Assembly (NCBI GenBank): GCA_020161755.1
Contig: JAIUOS010000015.1
Coordinates: 1-64,000, forward strand
Direction of reading: 5' to 3'
Length of the DNA: 64,000 bases
DNA from: Actinomycetota bacterium
GTDB lineage: Bacteria > Actinomycetota > Actinomycetes > Propionibacteriales > Propionibacteriaceae
Shown here: positions 8,078-16,864 of the stretch, piece after piece
How the letters are laid out: every line of letters starts with the position of its first letter
Position numbering within the stretch: position 1 is the first letter of the stretch
Notes under the pieces: generated by a model
Seen by the model: the letters and a program-made list of their open reading frames with translations, nothing else
What the model was told of the DNA's origin: nothing
The model's database searches: none
Translations under genes and position numbers: made by a program

Positions 8078-9439
8078 ATGAACCACCCCGCCTCCATCGT
8101 CCCGCCGTACCTCCTGCAACACCTCGCCGACAGTGACGAGGAGGTCGCCGAACACGCCCGCTACACGCTGATCGCCGACAGCGCGCAGCGCTCGACGCGG
8201 GCCTCGGCAGGGCGGCGTTCGCGCACCACGGCGATCGCGTCCACCAGCGCGCCGGCCGGCCCGTCGCGGGAGGTGTTCGACGCCGACAACACCGAGCGAC
8301 TACCCGGGCGTTCGGTGCGCGCCGAAGGGGCCCTCGCCACCGCCGACCCGGCCGTGGACGAGACCTACGACGGCTTCGGGTCCACCTGGAAGCTGTTCGA
8401 CGAGGTCTACGCGCGCAACTCCATCGACGGCGAGGGCCTGCAGCTGCGCGGCACCGTGCACTACGGCGAGGGCTACCAGAACGCGTTCTGGAACGGGTCG
8501 CAGATGGTGTTCGGCGACGGGGACGGGGTGATCTTCGGCCGCTTCACCGCCAGCCTCGACGTGATCGGCCACGAGCTCACCCACGGCGTCGTCGAGCGCA
8601 CCGCCAACCTCACCTACTCCGGCCAGTCGGGCGCCCTGAACGAGTCGCTGGCCGACGTCTTCGGCTCGCTCGTCGCCCAGTACGCGGCCGGGCAGTCCGC
8701 GGACGAGGCCGACTGGCTGATCGGGGCCGAACTGCTGCTGCCCGGGGTGAAGGGCACCGCCCTGCGCAACATGCTGCACCCGGGCACCGCCTACGACGAC
8801 CCCCGCCTGGGCACCGACCCCCAGCCCGACCACATGAGCGGCTATGTGCAGACCAGCGCCGACAACGGTGGCGTCCACTACAACTCCGGCATCCCCAACC
8901 GGGCGTTCGCCCTCACCGCGACCACGATCGGCGGCCATGCGTGGGAGCAGGCCGGCTGGATCTGGTACGACGTGCTCACCGGTTCCGACATCACCGCCCG
9001 GTGCGACTTCGCCACCTTCGCACAGCTGACGATCGACGCCGCGATCGCGCGGTTCGGCGACGCCGCCGAGGCCGCAGCGGTGCGTTCGGCCTGGGCCACC
9101 GTCGGGGTGGGCGAGGGCACCCCGAACACCACGCCGCCGGACGGGACGTCGACGGTCGACCCGAACGCCGAACTCGTCCTGCGGCGCACCGGCGGCTTCG
9201 CCGGCATAACCCGCGAGCGCCAGACCACTCTTGCCGAGCTGCCGAAGCCCGACCGCCGGGCGTGGACGGGGCTGCTGGTCGGCGAGACCCTCACCCAGCT
9301 GGCCGCAGCCGGCGGCCGTCCAATGCCCGACGCTTACTGCTACGGCGTGGTCTGCCATGCTGCCGAGGTGGACGTGGAGCTCGCCGAACCCGACCTGCCC
9401 GAGCACGTCCGCGCCCTGTTCGAGCGCACCCTCGGGTAG
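8078..9439 (+). CDS. Protealysin/thermolysin-like M4 metallopeptidase with C-terminal emfourin-like domain
   Basis: 453 residues from ATG 8078. The N-terminus (VPPYLLQHLA) is the short protealysin-type propeptide, with no signal peptide. HELTH places zinc ligands at H165 and H169 with catalytic E166; E189 in LNESLADVFG is the third ligand, and H267 in GGVHYNSG is the catalytic histidine. From about residue 364 a separate segment starting LVLRRTGGFAGITRE resembles emfourin, a protein inhibitor of M4 proteases. A CATGCT -10-like box ends 6 bases before the ATG. Longer upstream starts would precede the transcript. The inhibitor assignment is from motif memory only. Confidence 0.85.
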   Translation: MNHPASIVPPYLLQHLADSDEEVAEHARYTLIADSAQRSTRASAGRRSRTTAIASTSAPAGPSREVFDADNTERLPGRSVRAEGALATADPAVDETYDGFGSTWKLFDEVYARNSIDGEGLQLRGTVHYGEGYQNAFWNGSQMVFGDGDGVIFGRFTASLDVIGHELTHGVVERTANLTYSGQSGALNESLADVFGSLVAQYAAGQSADEADWLIGAELLLPGVKGTALRNMLHPGTAYDDPRLGTDPQPDHMSGYVQTSADNGGVHYNSGIPNRAFALTATTIGGHAWEQAGWIWYDVLTGSDITARCDFATFAQLTIDAAIARFGDAAEAAAVRSAWATVGVGEGTPNTTPPDGTSTVDPNAELVLRRTGGFAGITRERQTTLAELPKPDRRAWTGLLVGETLTQLAAAGGRPMPDAYCYGVVCHAAEVDVELAEPDLPEHVRALFERTLG

Positions 9440-9562
9440 GTCCGCCGCTCGCAGGAGAGGACCACCGCCGAGAAGCACGCTCACCACAGTTGCACGGCCA
9501 CCGACGACTGAGCGCGCCGGACGTGGCCCGGTCGCGGGTCACCGCATCGCTACCCTGTGCGG

Positions 9563-10473
9563 GTGCTCGAATCGACCCGCCTGCGCGCGACCGTGAGCAT
9601 GATCGGCGCGGCGGTCCTGTTCGGCACCACCGGCACCGCCCAGGCGTTCACGCCGCCCGGCACCAACCCGCTCAGCGTCGGCGCCGTCCGGCAGGTGATC
9701 GGCGGCTCGCTGCTGCTGGCCATCGGCGTGGTGTGGTGGCTGCGGCACCACGGACGGCGGCTGCCGCGCTGGTCGGCCAAGGCCGGCTGGGCCCTGCTCG
9801 GCGGCGCCTGCGTGATGGTCTTCCAGGCCACCTTCTTCTTCGGCACCCGCGGCAACGGGGTCGCGGTCGGCACCGTGATCGCGCTCGGCTCGAGCCCCCT
9901 GTTCGCCGGGCTGTTCGACGGGCTGCGCGGACGCCGTCCGTCCCGCCGCTGGCTGGTGGCCACCGCCCTGGCGTCCTCGGCATCGTGCTGCTCTCCGGGG
10001 TGCTCGGACGGGCGGCGCCCCTCGACCCGGTCGCCGTACTGGCCTCGCTGGTGGCCGGTGCCGGGTACGCCGGCTACGCCGTGGCCGCTGCCGAGCTCGT
10101 GCAGCAGCACGTGGACAGCCTACCGGCGACCGCCGCCATGATCGGCGCCAGCGGCCTGCTCGGCGCCTGCATCGTGCCGTTCACCGACAACTCCTGGCTG
10201 GCCGTCCCGCAGGGGCTGGCGGTCGCGCTCTGGCTGGGCGGGGTGACCGTGGTCGTCTCCTACCTGCTGATCGGTTCGGCCCTGCGGCACCTCTCGGCGT
10301 CGACCGCGATCACCCTGGGGCTGGCGGAGCCGATGACGGCCGCCGTCCTGGGCGTGGCCGTGCTCGGCGAGTCGCTGGCCGCCGGGCAGGTCCTCGGCGT
10401 CCTGCTGGTGCTCGGGGGCGTGATCGTTGCGGGCACCGGACGCGCCGTTCCGCCCGTCCCGGTGGTCGCCTAG
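9563..10473 (+). pseudogene. EamA/DMT-family exporter interrupted by a frameshift
   Basis: Two overlapping frames together encode a normal ten-helix EamA transporter. The first runs from GTG 9563 through GGACVMVFQATFFFGTRGNG and loses its sense near 9970. The second continues from about 9975 (VLGIVLLSGVLGRAAPLD) to the stop at 10471-10473. Loss of one G near 9970-9973 explains the break, since restoring it joins TALA to VLGIV. A TACCCT -10 box ends 6 bases before GTG 9563 (GTG 9557 is also in frame). It could be a true pseudogene or a sequencing error. Confidence 0.8.
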
Positions 10474-10503
10474 TCTGATCCCAGCCCGACGCGAGGAGAC
10501 CTG

Positions 10504-10935
10504 TTGCCCAGCTTCACCACCACCCTGCTGCTCAACGGCAACAACGTCGGGATCAAGGTGCCCGAGGACGTCGTGGCCGGCTTCGGCGCGGGCAAGCGCG
10601 TGCCGGTCATCGTGACCGTCAACGGTTACAGCTACCCCTCGACGATCGCGGTGATGGGCGGGAAGTTCCTGCTGCCGGTCGCCGCCGTGCACCGTGAAGC
10701 CGCCGGTGTCGCCGGCGGCGAGACCCACGAGGTCACCCTCACCCACGACACCTCCGCCCGGGACACCCCGGTGCCGGACGACCTCGCCGCGGCACTCGCC
10801 GCCGCCGGGCTGCGCGCGGCCTTCGACGCCCTGGCGCCGTCGCACCGCAAGGAACACGTGCGCTCGGTGACCGAGGCGAAGGCGGAGGCCACCCGCGTCC
10901 GCCGGATCGAGAAGGTCGTCGCCGCGCTCAGCTGA
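10504..10935 (+). CDS. DUF1905 / YdeI-OmpD-associated family protein
   Basis: 143 residues from TTG 10504, preceded by GAGGAG (about 10493-10498). The N-terminal half (TTLLLNGNNVGIKVPEDVV ... GGKFLLPV) is a small beta-barrel typical of DUF1905. The C-terminal helical tail (APSHRKEHVRSVTEAKAEATR) is the YdeI/OmpD-associated motif (bacteriocin-protection YdeI type). Cytoplasmic, function poorly known. It follows the EamA gene by 30 bases. Confidence 0.82.
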   Translation: MPSFTTTLLLNGNNVGIKVPEDVVAGFGAGKRVPVIVTVNGYSYPSTIAVMGGKFLLPVAAVHREAAGVAGGETHEVTLTHDTSARDTPVPDDLAAALAAAGLRAAFDALAPSHRKEHVRSVTEAKAEATRVRRIEKVVAALS

Positions 10936-10949
10936 GGCCCGGGATCGGG

Positions 10950-11003
10950 CCTCACCGCACGATCGAGCCTCACCGCACGATCGAGCCTCACCGCACGATC
11001 GAG
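10950..11003. repeat. Three tandem copies of an 18-bp unit across a stop codon
   Basis: CCTCACCGCACGATCGAG is repeated exactly at 10950-10967, 10968-10985 and 10986-11003. On the minus strand each unit reads SIVR-stop in the same frame because 18 is a multiple of three. The end of metallophosphatase A, including its stop codon, has therefore been triplicated. Confidence 0.95.
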
Positions 11004-12574
11004 ATCGTGTTGCTGGTCGCCGACACCAGCGTGTTGTTCGCCGGGTCGAACACCGTGGTGACGACGTCACCGGAGCGGGTGTTGATGCTGACCAGGCGCA
11101 CCGGGTTGTGGTTGGACCCGGACAGCAGGTTGCCCAGGTAGGCCAGCACCGTGTGGCCGTTCGGGGTGTCGACGCGGGCGCCGAAGCCCCCGGTGTGCCC
11201 GGAGAACACCAGCTTCACATTGGGGTACTTCGCGATCACCTGGTCGTACAGGTACCGCGGGCTGGTGGCGCCGTAGCCGCCGTTCCCCTTCTCGATGGTG
11301 CGCTTCGAGGTGAGGTAGTTGTGCGTCTGGATGATCACGTTGTGGTCGGGGTGGCCGGCGACCACGCCCCGCGCCCAGTCCACCACGCCCGTCCGCGGCC
11401 ACAACTCCAGCGTCAACACCAGCCAGTCGGTGCCGTTGGCGCTGAAGGTGGTCCAGTTGTTGTCGATCTTCCCGTTCTCGTACACGCCGCCCACGCCGGC
11501 GATGCTCGCCACCGGGAACGTCTGGTTGAACGCCTCGGTGTGGCGCAGCAGCAGCGTGGACTTGCAGGCCGCCGCGCCCAGCCGGATCAGGCACTCGGGG
11601 TTGTCCTGGTAGGCCGAACCGCCGTAGGTCGTGCCGTGGCCGCTCCAGCCGACCGCCTCGGTGTCGTGGTTGCCGACGGTCAGGCTGTACGGGATGCCCG
11701 CGCGGGCGATCACGTCCATCGCGGCCTTCGCGCGCGTCAGCTGGACGGGCTCCAGCCAGCCCCAGTTCGTCATGTCGCCGGTGTGCAGCACGTAGCGCAG
11801 GTCGAACGTGCCGCGGTTGGCGACCAGCCAGTTGACCCGGCCGAGGAACGGGGTGTTCGCGCTGTTGCTGGTCTCGTTCTGGGTGTCGGGCAGCACCGCG
11901 ATCGAGAACGTGTCGGTGCCCGGCTCGGACGGGACGACGCCGATCGCGGCGGCCTTCGACGCCGACCAGGTCTTCACCGAGGACGAGCTGTAGGCCAGCC
12001 GGGTGGCCGTGTCGGACTCCGCCCACAGGTAGGTGCGGCCCGCGCTGGTCCGGCGCTTCGCGGACGCGTCGCTGACCGCCAGCTGCCACGTGGCCGGCTT
12101 GGCCACCGAGGACGACCATGCCCGCAGGTACACCCACACCCGGGACGTGGCGACCACGGCCGCCTGGAACCACAACTTCTCGCCGGCCGCGACCCTCAGG
12201 CCCAGGCCGGTGGCCGGGAGGAGCGTCGTCTCGGCGCCGGAGTCGAGGCGTCCGATCGAGCCGGTCACCGACCCGTTCGCGGCCACCGCGAGCGTGGTGC
12301 GGTAGCCGGAGGAATGGGAGCCCCGCAGCTGGAGACCCACCGCGAGGGGCAGTGCGGACGGCACGGTCACCGCCACCGAGGCCAGCGTGGAGGTGCGGGA
12401 GCCGCCGAGCGTCGCCCAGGCGGTGCGTCCAGGGTCGAGGGCCAGCGTCGACGAGGCGGCGGCCGCAGGCGCCACCGGCGGGGCCAGGGCGAGGACGACG
12501 AAGAGGGCCAGGAGGGTGGTCAGGGCGCGCCGGATGCGCGCAGCAAAGGAGGTGGGGGTGGAGGGGGTGGGCAT
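10988..12574 (-). CDS. Secreted metallophosphatase A (calcineurin-like, with N-terminal shared beta module)
   Basis: 528 residues with a Sec signal peptide (basic start, long hydrophobic helix, AAAAS near residue 40). Residues about 42-215 form a beta-rich module ending in VYLRAWSSSVAKPATWQ. The rest is a calcineurin-like phosphoesterase: AVLPDTQNE, LHTGDMTNWGW, GNHDTEAVGW, IIQTHNYL and FSGHTGGFG supply the five metal motifs. It is paralogous to the proteins at 27430 and 29403. The substrate could be phosphomonoesters or diesters. A G6 tract lies 54 bases upstream of the ATG, as at several EPS-locus genes. Confidence 0.88.
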   Translation of the reverse strand: MPTPSTPTSFAARIRRALTTLLALFVVLALAPPVAPAAAASSTLALDPGRTAWATLGGSRTSTLASVAVTVPSALPLAVGLQLRGSHSSGYRTTLAVAANGSVTGSIGRLDSGAETTLLPATGLGLRVAAGEKLWFQAAVVATSRVWVYLRAWSSSVAKPATWQLAVSDASAKRRTSAGRTYLWAESDTATRLAYSSSSVKTWSASKAAAIGVVPSEPGTDTFSIAVLPDTQNETSNSANTPFLGRVNWLVANRGTFDLRYVLHTGDMTNWGWLEPVQLTRAKAAMDVIARAGIPYSLTVGNHDTEAVGWSGHGTTYGGSAYQDNPECLIRLGAAACKSTLLLRHTEAFNQTFPVASIAGVGGVYENGKIDNNWTTFSANGTDWLVLTLELWPRTGVVDWARGVVAGHPDHNVIIQTHNYLTSKRTIEKGNGGYGATSPRYLYDQVIAKYPNVKLVFSGHTGGFGARVDTPNGHTVLAYLGNLLSGSNHNPVRLVSINTRSGDVVTTVFDPANNTLVSATSNTISIVR

Positions 12575-12747
12575 GTTGTGACTCGGCGTTTCTCTCGGCG
12601 CGGCCCGGGTACCTCACCCGTGCCGGTCCCCCCTCCAGGACCCGTCCATCCTGCGACGGCGGCCGCGGGCGCGGCAACGAGGAACGTCGTTCCTTAACAG
12701 AATCTTCGCGGGGGCGACGCGCGCCGCCCCCGTCGCGGCGTGCCGGC

Positions 12748-13239
12748 TCAGTTGTCGGTGGAGTGCCCCACCAGCGGCGGCTCGCTTGACCACGGGAACG
12801 AGATCCACTCGTCCGTCCGCTTCCACACGTAGTCGCACTTCACGACCGACTGCGACTTCTCGTACAGCACGGCGGTGCGGGTCTCGGCGACGTGTTCGGC
12901 GCAGAAGTCACGCACCATCCGCAGGGTCTCGCCGGTGTCGGCCACGTCGTCGATGATCAGCACCTTCTTGGCCGACAGGTCGACCGCCGCCGGCACCGGC
13001 GGCAGCAGCACCGGGAGCGGCAGCCGGGTGTCCACGCCGGTGTAGAACTCGACGTTGATGATGTGCAGGTTCTTGATGCCCATCGCGTAGCTCATCGCCC
13101 CGGCCGGGATCATCCCGCCGCGCGTGATCGACATGATCAGGTCGGGCTGGAAGCCCGCGTCCACCACCTGCTTCGCCAGCTCACGGGACGCTGCCCCGAA
13201 CGCGTCCCAGGTGAGTACTTCGCGGACCGATTCGCTCAT
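12748..13239 (-). CDS. Phosphoribosyltransferase (Gpt/XPRT type)
   Basis: 163 residues from ATG 13239, preceded on the minus strand by AAGGATGG. SITRGGMIPAG near residue 40 and the PRPP loop VLIIDDVADTGET near residues 95-107 are diagnostic of type I phosphoribosyltransferases. The length and the C-terminal WISFPWSSEPP resemble Gpt-like purine salvage enzymes acting on xanthine, guanine or hypoxanthine. A longer frame upstream (to 13278) lacks a better start. Base specificity cannot be read from the sequence. Confidence 0.85.
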   Translation of the reverse strand: MSESVREVLTWDAFGAASRELAKQVVDAGFQPDLIMSITRGGMIPAGAMSYAMGIKNLHIINVEFYTGVDTRLPLPVLLPPVPAAVDLSAKKVLIIDDVADTGETLRMVRDFCAEHVAETRTAVLYEKSQSVVKCDYVWKRTDEWISFPWSSEPPLVGHSTDN

Positions 13240-13319
13240 GCGGCCCATCCTTTCCAGAACTCGCCCGTCCAGCAACACCGGGGCTCGCAGTGAGCCCGTC
13301 GACGAGGTTGAATGCTCCC

Positions 13320-13601
13320 ATGCTGGCCGCGATCATCACCGTCCGTGGACGTGTGCAGGGCGTCGGCTTCCGCTGGTGGGCGACCGGCGAGGCCCGCTAC
13401 CTCGGCCTGTCCGGGTACGCCGAGAACCAGGCGGACGGGTCGGTCGAGATCCGCGCGCAGGGCGAGGACGAGGCGGTCGGGCGGATGATCCGGCTGGCCG
13501 TCGAGGAGCCGAGCACGACGGCGAGGCCGGGCCGGGTCGAGGACTTCGACGTGAAGTGGGTGGACGTGATCGACGGGGCGCGCGCCTTCGGCTACCGCTG
13601 A
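13320..13601 (+). CDS. acyP: Acylphosphatase
   Basis: 93 residues. VRGRVQGVGFRWW supplies the phosphate-binding loop and the catalytic arginine, and N in GYAENQADGSVE is the catalytic asparagine. The size is typical. The start at ATG 13320 fits a TTGAAT -10-like box ending 6 bases earlier, with no Shine-Dalgarno. It hydrolyses acyl phosphates in the cytoplasm and is divergent from the phosphoribosyltransferase. Confidence 0.92.
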   Translation: MLAAIITVRGRVQGVGFRWWATGEARYLGLSGYAENQADGSVEIRAQGEDEAVGRMIRLAVEEPSTTARPGRVEDFDVKWVDVIDGARAFGYR

Positions 13602-13611
13602 GCGGACCGCG

Positions 13612-13776
13612 TCACGGGCCGACCGTGGTCTCGTTGAAGGGCATGTACGGCGCGATCTGCGGGAACACCCAGGTGAACAGCACGGCCACCACGACGAGCG
13701 CGAGCAGCAGCGCCTCCACCACCTTGAGCGCGCGTGGGCCGGGCAGCAGACGCCACAGCAGTCCGTAGAACGACAT
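13612..13776 (-). CDS. Small single-pass membrane protein paired with sortase
   Basis: 54 residues with one transmembrane helix (about 20-40, VVEALLLALVVVAVLFTWVF) and a short exposed tail. Its start codon shares one base with the stop of the sortase gene (TGATG), so it is translationally coupled. Small hydrophobic proteins next to class E sortases recur in actinobacteria. The function is unknown. Confidence 0.75.
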   Translation of the reverse strand: MSFYGLLWRLLPGPRALKVVEALLLALVVVAVLFTWVFPQIAPYMPFNETTVGP

Positions 13777-14444
13777 CAGCCGGTCACCTCCAGCACGTCG
13801 GTCGGGACACCCTGGTCGTGCGGGTACTGCGCGGTCAGCGTCGCGTGCACGACGTAACGCTCGCGGGCGCTGAACTCGGGGTGGCAACTGGTCATCGTCA
13901 AGACGGCGTCGGTGGCCTGCTCGTCCGGCTCGTTGGGCACCGGCAGCAGCACCGACACCTGGCTGGGCGGGACGATCTCGTGCCCGCTGACCCGGTAGAC
14001 GAACCACGTCGACGTCGTCTCCACCAGGATCACGTCGTCCTTCTTCAACTCCGCGATCCGGTTGAACGGCTTGCCGTAGGTGGTGCGATGGCCGGCCATC
14101 GCGAAGTTGCCGACCTCGCCGGGAAGCGCCGTACCCACGTAGTGCCCGACGCCGCGCTGCAGCACGTCCCGGGCGGTGCCCTCGTAGAGCGGACGCGCGA
14201 ACTTCGCGCCGAACCGGGGGATCCGGACGATCGCGAACGCGTCCCCGAGCTTGGCGTTCTTCGGCATCACCCAGCCGTCGCCGGTGCCGACGTTGCCCTC
14301 CATCGTGGACACGACCTGGGCGGCGTCCGCGTCGGAGACCACGTCGGTCCACCACAGCTGCCAGCCGACGAACAGCAGCAGCACCGCGCCGAGGGTCACC
14401 AACAGCTCGCCGAGCAGGCCGACGACGCCGCGGACGATCCGCAT
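13776..14444 (-). CDS. Class E sortase
   Basis: 222 residues: an N-terminal signal anchor (about 8-32), then a sortase beta-barrel. The catalytic triad is visible as H119 in AMAGHRTTYG, C187 in LTMTSCHPEFS and an arginine of SARERYVVHA (R194 or R196). The TxTxCHP signature fits class E, which usually acts on LAxTG-type signals or pilin. No clear sortase substrate is encoded in this window. Transcribed ahead of the 54-residue membrane protein. Confidence 0.9.
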   Translation of the reverse strand: MRIVRGVVGLLGELLVTLGAVLLLFVGWQLWWTDVVSDADAAQVVSTMEGNVGTGDGWVMPKNAKLGDAFAIVRIPRFGAKFARPLYEGTARDVLQRGVGHYVGTALPGEVGNFAMAGHRTTYGKPFNRIAELKKDDVILVETTSTWFVYRVSGHEIVPPSQVSVLLPVPNEPDEQATDAVLTMTSCHPEFSARERYVVHATLTAQYPHDQGVPTDVLEVTG

Positions 14445-14554
14445 CGTGTCCTCCTGCCCGCCCGTGACCGGGATGCCGGGCCGCGGACAAGGCTACCCGG
14501 CCCCGTCGCCTTCTCGCGTCCCACGCGATGCACAGTTGGGCCACAGTCATAGGG

Positions 14555-14565
14555 TTCTCACAGGA
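14555..14565. promoter_or_regulatory. Possible response-regulator site upstream of the two-component genes
   Basis: TTCTCACAGGA lies 42 bases before the response-regulator ATG (14608). The same CTCACAGGA core occurs in the tandem repeat upstream of the GT39 gene (16801-16827), suggesting that the regulator controls both promoters. Confidence 0.35.
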
Positions 14566-14607
14566 ACTTGCCAGCCACCACCAACCCCGCACTGAGAGAG
14601 TCAGGAC

Positions 14608-15348
14608 ATGGCGATCACTGCACGTAGCGGACAAGAAGCACTCACCCGACCCGACGGGAGCCCGATCCGCGTCCTCACCGTGGACGACGAGACCAGCCTC
14701 ACCGAATTGCTCAGCATGGCGCTGCGCTACGAGGGCTGGGAGGTGTCCACCGCCGCGTCCGGTCTGAACGCGGTGAAGACCGCCCGCGAGGTGCGTCCGG
14801 ACGCGATCGTGCTCGACATGATGCTGCCCGACTTCGACGGCCTGGAGGTGATGCGTCGCATCCGCGCCGAGCAGCCCGACGTGCCGGTGATCTTCCTCAC
14901 CGCCAAGGACGCGCTCGACGACCGCATCGGCGGCCTCACCGCCGGCGGCGACGACTACGTCACCAAGCCGTTCAGCCTCGAGGAGCTCGTGGCCCGGCTG
15001 CGCGCGTTGCTGCGCCGCTCCGGTGCGGCGACGCTGCGCAACGAGTCGCAGCTGGTCGTCGGGGACCTCATCCTCGACGAGGACAGCCACGAGGTGTCCC
15101 GCGCCGGGGAGATCATCAACCTGACCGCCACCGAGTTCGAGCTGCTCCGCTACCTGATGCGCAACCCGCGGCGCGTGCTGTCCAAGGCGCAGATCCTCGA
15201 CCGGGTGTGGAACTACGACTTCGGCGGCCAGGCCAACGTGGTCGAGCTGTACATCTCCTACCTGCGCAAGAAGATCGACGCGGGCCGTCCGGCGATGATC
15301 CACACCATGCGCGGGGCCGGGTACGTCCTCAAGCCGGCCAGCGAATGA
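14608..15348 (+). CDS. OmpR-family response regulator
   Basis: 246 residues. Receiver domain about 20-135 with acidic pair D26-D27, phosphoacceptor D70 in VLDMMLPD, T/S and K in TAKD and VTKPF. Winged-helix DNA-binding domain about 148-243 with LTATEFELLRYL and the terminal TMRGAGYVLKP. It overlaps the histidine-kinase gene by 4 bases (ATGA). Closest in pattern to actinobacterial TrcR/MprA-type regulators. Target genes probably include the following glycosyltransferases. Confidence 0.93.
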   Translation: MAITARSGQEALTRPDGSPIRVLTVDDETSLTELLSMALRYEGWEVSTAASGLNAVKTAREVRPDAIVLDMMLPDFDGLEVMRRIRAEQPDVPVIFLTAKDALDDRIGGLTAGGDDYVTKPFSLEELVARLRALLRRSGAATLRNESQLVVGDLILDEDSHEVSRAGEIINLTATEFELLRYLMRNPRRVLSKAQILDRVWNYDFGGQANVVELYISYLRKKIDAGRPAMIHTMRGAGYVLKPASE

Positions 15349-16799
15349 CCCTGTCCGCCCTGCCCGCTCCGCCGCCCGCCCCGCCCCCGGCTCCGATGGG
15401 CCGCGGGACGCTGAGCCGTCAGCTCGTGGTGCGCACCACCGCGCTGGTGGCCGCGGTCACGGTGGCGCTCAGCCTGCTGACCGCGCTGGCGATCTTCCAG
15501 GTGCTGCAGAATCAGCTGGACTCCAAGCTGCAGGTGGCGGCGAGCCGCCCGGGCGTCCGCTACGGCCAGGGGCCCATCGATGACGACAACGGCCCCGGCG
15601 ACCTCGGCGGCGCCGGCCTGATCCGGCTCGACCTGATCAACGGCACCTGGTCGTTGAGCAGCGCCCCGGAGGCCGTGACCAAGGACGAGGCGGCCACGCT
15701 GGTCAACAACACCGCTCTCGGCCACGACCCGAAGACCGTCGCGGTCGAGGGGGTCGGGCTGTACCGGTTCGTCCGGGTCGACCGCCAGAACTCCTCGACG
15801 ATCGTCGGGCTGCCGTACACCGAGATCACCACGCCGATGGCCAGCCTGCTGGTGATGGCGGGGCTGCTCACGCTCGGCGCGATCCTCGTCTCCTACATCG
15901 GGGCGCGGCGCGTGGTGGAGCGCAGCCTGCGTCCGCTGACCCGGCTGTCCGCGACCGCCACCCAGGTGTCGAACCTGCCGCTGGACAGCGGTGAGGGCCA
16001 CGTCCCGATCCGGGTGGCGCCCGGGGACGCCAACCCCGCCTCCGAGGTGGGGCAGGTCGGACTGGCGTTCAACCACATGCTCGACAACGTCGAGAACGCG
16101 CTGGCCGCCCGGCACCGCAGCGAGACCAAGGTGCGACGGTTCGTCGCCGACGCCTCGCACGAGCTGCGCAACCCGCTGGCCTCGATCCGCGGCTACGCCG
16201 AACTGACCCGGCGCGGCTCCGACGAGCTGCCCGCCGACACCGCGCACGCCCTGGGTCGGATCGAGGCCGAGTCCGAGCGCATGTCGGTGCTGGTGCAGGA
16301 CCTGCTGCTGCTGGCCCGGCTGGACTCCGAGCCCACCCTCGAACTCGAGCCGACCGACGTCACCGAGATCGTGCTGAACACGGTCAGCGACGCGCGCGCG
16401 GCCAGCGCCGACCACACCTGGGCGCTGGACCTGCCCGACGACGTGGTGATGGCCCGCGCGGACGCGCACCGCCTGCACCAGGTGATCGCCAACCTGCTCG
16501 CCAACGCCCGCACCCACACCCCGCCCGGCACCCGGGTGGAGACCGCGCTGCGCGCCGAGGACGGCTGGGCGGTGATCGCGGTCAGCGACAACGGCCCCGG
16601 CGTCCCCGCCGAGATCCAGGACTCGGTGTTCGAGCGGTTCACCCGCGCGGACGCCAGCCGCGTCCGCCAGGCCGGGGGGTCGTCCACCGGCCTGGGACTG
16701 GCCATCGTCGCCGCGGTGGTCAACGCCCACGGCGGCCAGGTGTCGCTGGACAGCCGTCCGGGCGGCACCACCTTCTCGATCCGCATCCCGCTGGCCTGA
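15345..16799 (+). CDS. Sensor histidine kinase
   Basis: 484 residues from ATG 15345. A proline-rich cytoplasmic start is followed by one transmembrane helix (about 27-50), an extracytoplasmic sensor, and a second helix (about 165-188). HAMP follows, then the HisKA box DASHELRNPLASI with H272 and ATPase boxes N (NLLANARTHTP), G1 (DNGPGVP), F (FERFTR) and G2 (GSSTGLGLAIV). A complete kinase with no missing motif. The signal is unknown. Confidence 0.93.
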   Translation: MTLSALPAPPPAPPPAPMGRGTLSRQLVVRTTALVAAVTVALSLLTALAIFQVLQNQLDSKLQVAASRPGVRYGQGPIDDDNGPGDLGGAGLIRLDLINGTWSLSSAPEAVTKDEAATLVNNTALGHDPKTVAVEGVGLYRFVRVDRQNSSTIVGLPYTEITTPMASLLVMAGLLTLGAILVSYIGARRVVERSLRPLTRLSATATQVSNLPLDSGEGHVPIRVAPGDANPASEVGQVGLAFNHMLDNVENALAARHRSETKVRRFVADASHELRNPLASIRGYAELTRRGSDELPADTAHALGRIEAESERMSVLVQDLLLLARLDSEPTLELEPTDVTEIVLNTVSDARAASADHTWALDLPDDVVMARADAHRLHQVIANLLANARTHTPPGTRVETALRAEDGWAVIAVSDNGPGVPAEIQDSVFERFTRADASRVRQAGGSSTGLGLAIVAAVVNAHGGQVSLDSRPGGTTFSIRIPLA

Positions 16800-16800
16800 C

Positions 16801-16827
16801 GGCTCACCGGAGGCTCACAGGAGGCTC
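16801..16827. repeat. 11-bp tandem direct repeats before the GT39 gene
   Basis: GGCTCACCGGA (16801-16811), GGCTCACAGGA (16812-16822) and a third partial unit GGCTC (16823-16827). An 11-bp period is typical of OmpR-type regulator boxes, and the sequence matches the motif before 14608. It lies immediately after the kinase stop and 38-64 bases before the next ATG. Confidence 0.5.
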
Positions 16828-16864
16828 CGATGCCAGGCCCAGCGGGGCCGCGTTCGATGGGTCC

